Assembly: GCA_903832055.1 (NCBI GenBank)
Contig: CAILAC010000016.1
Span: 1 to 64,000, forward strand
DNA length: 64,000 bases
DNA from: an uncultured Acidobacteriota bacterium
Lineage (GTDB): Bacteria; Acidobacteriota; Terriglobia; Terriglobales; Acidobacteriaceae
Direction of reading: 5' to 3'
Positions 58,641 to 64,000 of the stretch are shown here, in pieces. A program made the translations under genes and the position numbers. How positions within the stretch are numbered: the stretch's first letter is position 1; every line of letters starts with the position of its first letter. A model generated the notes under the pieces. That model did not search any database and was not told the DNA's origin. It saw only the letters and a program-made list of their open reading frames with translations.

Positions 58641-58702
58641 GAGTATTGGACGTAGTAGGCACAGAACGGATGTGCAGAACCAGTCGCATTCGCCCCGGAT
58701 AA

Positions 58703-59746
58703 CTACTTGCCTGCCTTGATGTCGAAGCTGTCCTTCACTTCAAACGTGGGAGTCGCCGCTGCCGGATCCTGTACCCGATACATCGTAGCCTTCAGTTCTT
58801 TGCCATCAAATGCGAACTTGATGTAGTGATAGTTGGGAAACGCCGGGTCCTGGAACTTGTCTGCAGGCGTGCGCGCAATCGGATACGGCTTGGCACCGCC
58901 TCCACCCGAGACGAGATACGTCACATCATTTTGGAAGAACCGCTCGTAGTTGTGGATGTGCCCGGCGATCACAATGAACTTCGCCTTGCTGGTCGCGGCC
59001 TGCTTTTCCAACAGCAGTGCAAGCGCATGTTCGTTGGGGCGAACGTCGTGCGAGTGATCATCCACGATTGAATCCGCCACAAGTGGGTGGTGCAGGGAGA
59101 AGAAGACAAACTTCGTGGCCTTTGGCATGTGAGCCAATTGATCCATCAACCAGGCTTGCTGCCGGCTGCCCTCAAGCAGCGACAGATTTGAATCGAGGGT
59201 GATGATGTAGGCGTCTCTCATCTGCACTGAATACCAGCGGCGGTTTCTCAGTTCAGGAAAGGCGTTCCACCAGTTCTTCGGCTCACGCGCTTCGTCCCCG
59301 TGCAGCTCATGGTTGCCCATCGCCGGATAGACGCGCAACTTCCCGTCACGCCAGGGAGCCGTCTCCTGGTGGTAGACCTCATAGTCGTTCACTACGGAAC
59401 CGTTATACGGTACGTCCCCCGACAGCAGCATCGCATCCGGCTTCTCGGTAGCGACTTGATTCACCAGCCAGCGGCGCACTTTGGGGTTGGTGACCTTTTC
59501 ATTGGCTGGGTCGGTAAAGCGCATATCGCCACAGGCAATCAGAGTCCAGTGTGCCGGGACATCATGCTCGGCAACACGAAAGGTAGAGCCTGGCGCGCTG
59601 ATCAGCTCTTTGGTGAGCACCTCATCCGGCACCGCATCAGTACCCTTTTGTGCCAGGGCGCAAGTCAGCGATGTCAACGAAATCAACAGCAGCGTACAGG
59701 CCGTCAGTGCGAGCCGATTTGGCCCCGGTTTATTGAAAGAATGCAT
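58703..59746 (-). CDS. Exported calcineurin-like metallophosphoesterase
   Basis: 347 residues with a signal peptide (about 1-32). The di-metal motifs are in order: ACGDMRF, LSGDVPYN, AMGNHELHG, SLHHPLV and AGHIHNYERF. This is close to the purple-acid-phosphatase-like group that frees phosphate from organic esters in the periplasm. It lies 116 bp after the TonB receptor gene on the same strand, so the two probably form a phosphate-ester uptake unit. Confidence 0.92.
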   Translation of the reverse strand: MHSFNKPGPNRLALTACTLLLISLTSLTCALAQKGTDAVPDEVLTKELISAPGSTFRVAEHDVPAHWTLIACGDMRFTDPANEKVTNPKVRRWLVNQVATEKPDAMLLSGDVPYNGSVVNDYEVYHQETAPWRDGKLRVYPAMGNHELHGDEAREPKNWWNAFPELRNRRWYSVQMRDAYIITLDSNLSLLEGSRQQAWLMDQLAHMPKATKFVFFSLHHPLVADSIVDDHSHDVRPNEHALALLLEKQAATSKAKFIVIAGHIHNYERFFQNDVTYLVSGGGGAKPYPIARTPADKFQDPAFPNYHYIKFAFDGKELKATMYRVQDPAAATPTFEVKDSFDIKAGK

Positions 59747-59862
59747 GATGCCTCCAGCGAATCGGCGATCAAATCACCAATACGAGCTAATTCAAGTCTA
59801 ATGGCTGATGCTTATCCAACAAGAATAGCGGGGCCGCAGAGAGATCTCATTGGCCCCGCTTC

Positions 59863-62643
59863 TTACTTCTCGCGCGTAGAGCTCCAGCGAATGCCACCGG
59901 CATAGGTTGGCTTGTAATACTCGCGCTGCACTACATATTGCGTGCTGCCGTTGTAGAAGCCGAAGACTTCGTTGTTCAGGTTTAGTCCGTACCCATAGAC
60001 AGTGAATCCGAAGGGAAGTTTGTAACTTGCCTGGGTATCAAACTGGTAGTGGGCGTAAAGGTAGTTGTCGCCCACAGGTCCTTTGATGCCGACTGAGTCA
60101 GCGCCATCCTGCCATTGATAGGCATAGATCATCGCATCGTCGTAGGACATGCCGACACGCATTGAGAAATGCTTGGTGTCGTAATTGGGGCTGATGTTCC
60201 AGGTCTGAGGAGCCTGCCGCAGCAGTGCCGGCTGATCCGTACGACCCGGGAGGTCGCGTGCTTTGGAGTTGGTATAGCTGTAGTTCGCTGAGATACCCAG
60301 TCCGCTGAAAACGCTTGGCAGGTAGGTCAGCCGTTGCTGGTATCCAACTTCGATTCCCTGCACATAGCCGCTACCGGCGTTGCCGGGCTCAGTGACCTTG
60401 TAACCCGCGAAAGGACCCGTGGTTGGAATGGTTTGAACTGTCGTAATAGGGTCGGTGAGGTCCTTGTAGAAGTAGCCAGCCTGAATCAAGCCGAGCGGCG
60501 TGAGGTAGCGCTCATAAAGTACATCGTAGTTATTGCCATGTTCAGCCTTGAGGTTAGGATTGCCGATGCTGATTGTCGGCGGATTTTGAGTGTTATCAGG
60601 CTGCCCGACTGCCGCTGAAATGTCCTGGGGATTGGGACGAGCCAATCCACGCCCGTACACCAGGCGCAGGTCAGAATCCTTATCCAGGGCAAACCTGAGC
60701 GAAGCACTGGGCAGCACATCAAGGTAGTCGCCGCCAGCCTTAAAAGTCAAGGTAGTCGGTGGCGTCGCAAGCGAGCCATCAAAGCTGACCGTATTCAGGT
60801 GCGTAGCTTCAAAGCGAAGACCGGCAACCAGGCGCACGCGGCTCGCCAACTCGATCGTGTTCATCAGGTAGCCGGCCGGAATCCGCTCAACGAGGTCGTA
60901 GTTGTTTGAGTTGACTCCAACGCCACCGCTCATCGTGAATAAGCCGGAGTTGCTCATCACATAACTCTTCACCTTGCCCCAATCTGTGACCGGACCAATC
61001 TTGTAGGTCTTGTCATAGTATCCGGGGTCGGTGAAGTTACTGTCCCACTCAGGGTGATCCACAACTTTGATTTCGCTGTTTGGGGTCCAGCGCTCGTCGT
61101 AAGTATCGTCGAACTTGTGGGAGTTGCGTATCTTGCCCCCAAACTCAAACGTCCCAAAGTGGGTACCGAAATGATATAGATGCGAGTAGGAGGCCGAACC
61201 CTGCAGATTCAGTTGGACGCTCTGTCCAAACGTGGGCAGAGTGAAGTCGCGAAGTTTGTAGTTGTTGCGGTCGAGCGAGTTATCCGCTCCTGTTCCGAAG
61301 CAGCCGCTGCTCCAGCCTGGACGATAGACGCTGACTCCCGCGACATTGGAGCAGGAGATATCGGGATCGCCGATCCAACGATAACGGGCTCCGCCGCTGC
61401 CGCCTAGCGCCCGAGCTCGGGATACAGAAACGCTCCAGTTCACCGTCGAAGCGTTGAAGATGTGACGGCCCTGCAGCGCCAAGCTGCCCACCGCGAGGTT
61501 GGGTCTGCGCCAGTCCTGGCTGTATCCGGGAGTTCCACCATCATTCAACGTGAAAACCCACTTATTGCCCCAGTTGCGGAAGGTGGAGTAGAGCCCGCGG
61601 ATGGAAATATCTGAGCCTTCGCGAAGCTTGTAGTCGGCGCTCGCCGTAGCTCCCCAGCGGGTCCGATTGTAGACGTAGTCGCGGAAGTCGATGCCATCGT
61701 AGTGCGGAGTCGCGCTGCCGGCGGTCGGGGAGGGCTCAATGTCGTTGATTCCGCGACCGTTGTAGTCGTAGGTGAATCCGCCCAGAAGGCCGAGCTTCTT
61801 GTTTGGGAAGAAACGACGCCCAATCGTACCACCGGCCTGCTCGACGCCCCGACCACCATTGAGAATGGGGGTGTGGCCGTAGATTCCGTAAAGATTGATG
61901 GTTGGCGCATCACCGGCGGTTTTGGTGACCAGGTTCACTGAACCACCGATGCCGTCTGCATCAATGTTGGCCTGCAAGGTCTTGTTGATTTCGACCGAGT
62001 CCACAAGGTCAGAGGCAATCGTATCCAGCTTGATTTGACGCACACCAGATTCCGGCGAAGGAATCGTCACGCCATCCACCATCGTGTTGCTGAGACGAGG
62101 TTCCGTGCCGCGAATCTGCACGTACTTGCCTTCGCCCTCATCGCGCTCAATCGTAACCGAAGCCATGCGGCCAAGCGCATCGGCGATATTGGCGTTGGGC
62201 AGCGAAGTGATGACTTCCGCCGGCAGTACTTGCAGGATGTTTTCCGCAGCACGAGTTCGGTTGATGGCCTCGGCCTCACCGTGCGGACGGTCGGCAGTTA
62301 CGATGATCTCTTCGTTGGCGTTAGCGACCTGCAGCAGCGCATCGATACGCGCGGTCTGACCTGCCACTACCGTCACACTGCCTGTAAAAGCCTTGAAGCC
62401 GACGTAGGAGACAGTAACCCCGTACGTGCCCGGAGTGACGTTGGAAATCGTAAAGTTGCCTTGTCCATCAGAAATAATCGGACGAATCTGGGGCTGCAGT
62501 TCGACGCTGGCCCCGGCAAGGGCGGCCGACTGGCTATCTCTCACAGCTCCGCTGATCACACCTTTGCCTGCCTGGCCAAATGCCGGTAAGTGAGTGAGGA
62601 ATAAGAGCAGAATTAAGCCTGTAAAGTGTTTTTGCAGTTGCAT
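59863..62643 (-). CDS. TonB-dependent outer-membrane receptor
   Basis: 926 residues. The signal peptide (about 1-23) is followed by a carboxypeptidase-regulatory-like domain (28-115: GVISGAVRDSQSAALAGASV). The plug domain (about 125-235) contains NANIADALGRMASVTIERDE and GTEPRLSNTMVDGV, of the Xanthomonas/Caulobacter TonB subfamily. A beta-barrel runs to the end. It imports a ligand across the outer membrane, driven by TonB. The neighbouring phosphoesterase suggests a phosphorylated compound as ligand. Confidence 0.94.
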   Translation of the reverse strand: MQLQKHFTGLILLLFLTHLPAFGQAGKGVISGAVRDSQSAALAGASVELQPQIRPIISDGQGNFTISNVTPGTYGVTVSYVGFKAFTGSVTVVAGQTARIDALLQVANANEEIIVTADRPHGEAEAINRTRAAENILQVLPAEVITSLPNANIADALGRMASVTIERDEGEGKYVQIRGTEPRLSNTMVDGVTIPSPESGVRQIKLDTIASDLVDSVEINKTLQANIDADGIGGSVNLVTKTAGDAPTINLYGIYGHTPILNGGRGVEQAGGTIGRRFFPNKKLGLLGGFTYDYNGRGINDIEPSPTAGSATPHYDGIDFRDYVYNRTRWGATASADYKLREGSDISIRGLYSTFRNWGNKWVFTLNDGGTPGYSQDWRRPNLAVGSLALQGRHIFNASTVNWSVSVSRARALGGSGGARYRWIGDPDISCSNVAGVSVYRPGWSSGCFGTGADNSLDRNNYKLRDFTLPTFGQSVQLNLQGSASYSHLYHFGTHFGTFEFGGKIRNSHKFDDTYDERWTPNSEIKVVDHPEWDSNFTDPGYYDKTYKIGPVTDWGKVKSYVMSNSGLFTMSGGVGVNSNNYDLVERIPAGYLMNTIELASRVRLVAGLRFEATHLNTVSFDGSLATPPTTLTFKAGGDYLDVLPSASLRFALDKDSDLRLVYGRGLARPNPQDISAAVGQPDNTQNPPTISIGNPNLKAEHGNNYDVLYERYLTPLGLIQAGYFYKDLTDPITTVQTIPTTGPFAGYKVTEPGNAGSGYVQGIEVGYQQRLTYLPSVFSGLGISANYSYTNSKARDLPGRTDQPALLRQAPQTWNISPNYDTKHFSMRVGMSYDDAMIYAYQWQDGADSVGIKGPVGDNYLYAHYQFDTQASYKLPFGFTVYGYGLNLNNEVFGFYNGSTQYVVQREYYKPTYAGGIRWSSTREK

Positions 62644-62880
62644 GACGCTCCCTGTTCCAGGCGTTGCCCGGATGCGTTGGCGTTTCAGGCCGGTATGCGG
62701 CCTTTACCAACGCTAGGAGTTCGTCTTTAAAGTCCCGTGACAATCCGATGAAAGAACCGACATGTTGTCAAGCATGTGTGGTGCGATCAAAACCCGGCTG
62801 ATATCAGATTCTTCTCAGGGCATTCGTCTCAGGGCAAGATTTAGAACCTCCTGTACGCCCTGAGACTCCTGCTTGCAGCG

Positions 62881-64000
62881 CTATCCCAGGAAGCCGAGGG
62901 TTGCTGTTGGGAAATTCGTAATATTCGGGAAAACGGTTGGCAGGTGAGCTGCATCTACCCCAAACCACCGTGCCAGCGTCGCACCATATTGCGAAATGCC
63001 GGTGGTTGGTATCAAGGTGCCCCGCATATTCGCGTCATAGTTATTTCCCGGTACCAGCGAGGGGAAAGTTCCATAAATTTTGCCGCCCTGCACTCCTCCC
63101 CCCACGATGAAGTGGTGACTGCCCCACGCATGATCGCTTCCGTCGTTACCGCTCGGGGTCAGTGTCCGTCCAAACTCTGACGCTGTGAAAGTTGTCACGT
63201 TCTGGTCAATTCCCATCTCCAGCGTCGCCTGGTAAAAGGCTGCGACGGCCTGGCTCACGAGTTTGAGCAACACCAGCTGTGTCTCCTTTTGTTGACCGTG
63301 CGTGTCAAATCCGCCGATCTCGCAAAAGAATATCTGCCTGCTCAGCCCAAGGTTGTTACGAACTGACATCACGTTCGCCACCGTCTGCAACTGCGCGGCC
63401 AGTGGATTGTTCGCCGGAAACGGCGTCGTCAGGGTCGATGTTTGCAGGAGCCCGGTGAGCGTGTTTGCATAGTCATTGCCCCGCGAAAGAACGCCATTAC
63501 CGGCCTGAACCAACTGCAAGCCGTTGTCGAATGTCAATAACTGCTGCATTCCAGTTGCGGTCGAAGGCGCGTTTTGAATCCCATTGAGAGTGGCCATGCC
63601 AGTAATGCTTGTGCTGCCTTGATAAGGCGGCGGCACCGTTGCGGGAAAGGTCTGTTGCCCGGCACAGAAAATTCCGCAACCATTGATCGACGTCACCGGC
63701 GGAAAGATCGCGCCACTGTTCTGTGACTGCGCCAAGTCGGCGAGCCGTCCCCCCCAGCCACTCTGAGCGATGCCATTTGGGATGGCGCTCTGCCACTGGC
63801 TGCTCTGGTCTGAATGAGAAAAGAGCGAACTCGGCACGACGGTCCGGTTACTGCCCTGATAGCCCGTACGATCAATCGGAGTGACAAGATTGCCCACGTT
63901 CGCCAGTACCGCAGCCTTGCCCTGGTTATAAAGGGCCTGGATCTCGGGCATGCTCGGGTGAAGACCGTAAGAGTCAGTCCCATTCATGATCAGATGAAGT
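62881..64000 (-). CDS. DUF1501 protein (start beyond window)
   Basis: The frame stays open to the window edge, so the N-terminus is missing. The visible 373 codons include LHLIMNGTDSYGLHPSMPEI, HSDQSSQWQSAIPN, EIGGFDTHGQQ, TASEFGRTLTPSGNDGSDHA and GSHHFIVGGGVQGG. These motifs define DUF1501, a sulfatase/alkaline-phosphatase-fold family usually exported by Tat and often paired with DUF1800. It may be a partner of a gene lying beyond the window. Confidence 0.93.
   Translation of the reverse strand, partial: LHLIMNGTDSYGLHPSMPEIQALYNQGKAAVLANVGNLVTPIDRTGYQGSNRTVVPSSLFSHSDQSSQWQSAIPNGIAQSGWGGRLADLAQSQNSGAIFPPVTSINGCGIFCAGQQTFPATVPPPYQGSTSITGMATLNGIQNAPSTATGMQQLLTFDNGLQLVQAGNGVLSRGNDYANTLTGLLQTSTLTTPFPANNPLAAQLQTVANVMSVRNNLGLSRQIFFCEIGGFDTHGQQKETQLVLLKLVSQAVAAFYQATLEMGIDQNVTTFTASEFGRTLTPSGNDGSDHAWGSHHFIVGGGVQGGKIYGTFPSLVPGNNYDANMRGTLIPTTGISQYGATLARWFGVDAAHLPTVFPNITNFPTATLGFLG

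Overview
The window reads as chromosomal DNA of an aerobic, polysaccharide-degrading, moderately GC-rich Gram-negative bacterium. It most resembles the Acidobacteriota (Terriglobia/Acidobacteriaceae type). The grounds are the mix of families rather than any rRNA: a TonB receptor with a carboxypeptidase-regulatory N-domain, paired DUF3857/transglutaminase proteins, DUF1501, DUF4397 lipoprotein, CRTAC1/ASPIC, a GH3 enzyme with PA14 insert, and Tat-exported sugar isomerase/oxidoreductase pairs. Lineage is an inference; no rRNA is present.

Layout. 1-3.4 kb: the str operon on the minus strand (rpsL-rpsG-fusA-tuf, tuf cut by the window edge; rpsL uses a TTG start). 4-17.5 kb: nucleoside hydrolase, a 7TM sensor-phosphatase coupled to a YkgJ-type protein, a tandem DUF3857 pair (one apparently lacking the catalytic Cys), a purine-type permease, a DUF4397 lipoprotein and a frameshifted glycoside-hydrolase lipoprotein. 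17.6-23.8 kb: zinc-ribbon protein, rpsU, Tat-exported sugar isomerase and Gfo/Idh oxidoreductase, gamma-carbonic anhydrase, fatty-acid desaturase, aldo/keto reductase. 23.9-33.3 kb: a tightly coupled minus-strand operon headed by a short DAHP synthase and continuing with exported propeller and c-type cytochrome proteins, a RidA-family protein and an orphan substrate-binding protein. I find no described system that matches it. 33.4-38 kb: hisS-aspS-acyl-CoA dehydrogenase. 42.4-50.9 kb: xylan/xylose module (GH3, xylonate dehydratase, FAH-family dehydratase, MFS) followed by a Crp/Fnr regulator. 57.2-64 kb: argG, metallophosphoesterase and TonB receptor, DUF1501.

The most striking accessory feature is a pair of insertions of nearly equal size (about 2.9 and 2.75 kb), each placed exactly at the 3' end of a tRNA-Pro gene (CGG at 39.2 kb, TGG at 53.8 kb). 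Both end in a copy of the tRNA 3' terminus (CCCCGACCA) preceded by a shared 56-bp right end, and both are followed by another copy of a shared left end. Both carry orphan Rhs C-terminal tips: one with a zinc-protease-like motif, one with a toxin-like tip plus candidate immunity gene. One carries a serine recombinase whose reading frame finishes inside the tRNA; the other carries a MobC-like protein. A truncated second cassette follows the TGG copy. I interpret these as tRNA-Pro-anchored, serially inserting Rhs-tip (polymorphic toxin) cassettes.

Five tRNA-related or structural highlights: tRNA-Pro(CGG), tRNA-Arg(TCT), tRNA-His(GTG), tRNA-Pro(TGG), and a nested inverted-repeat structure between the DAHP-synthase operon and hisS. 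No rRNA, CRISPR array or intact phage is seen.
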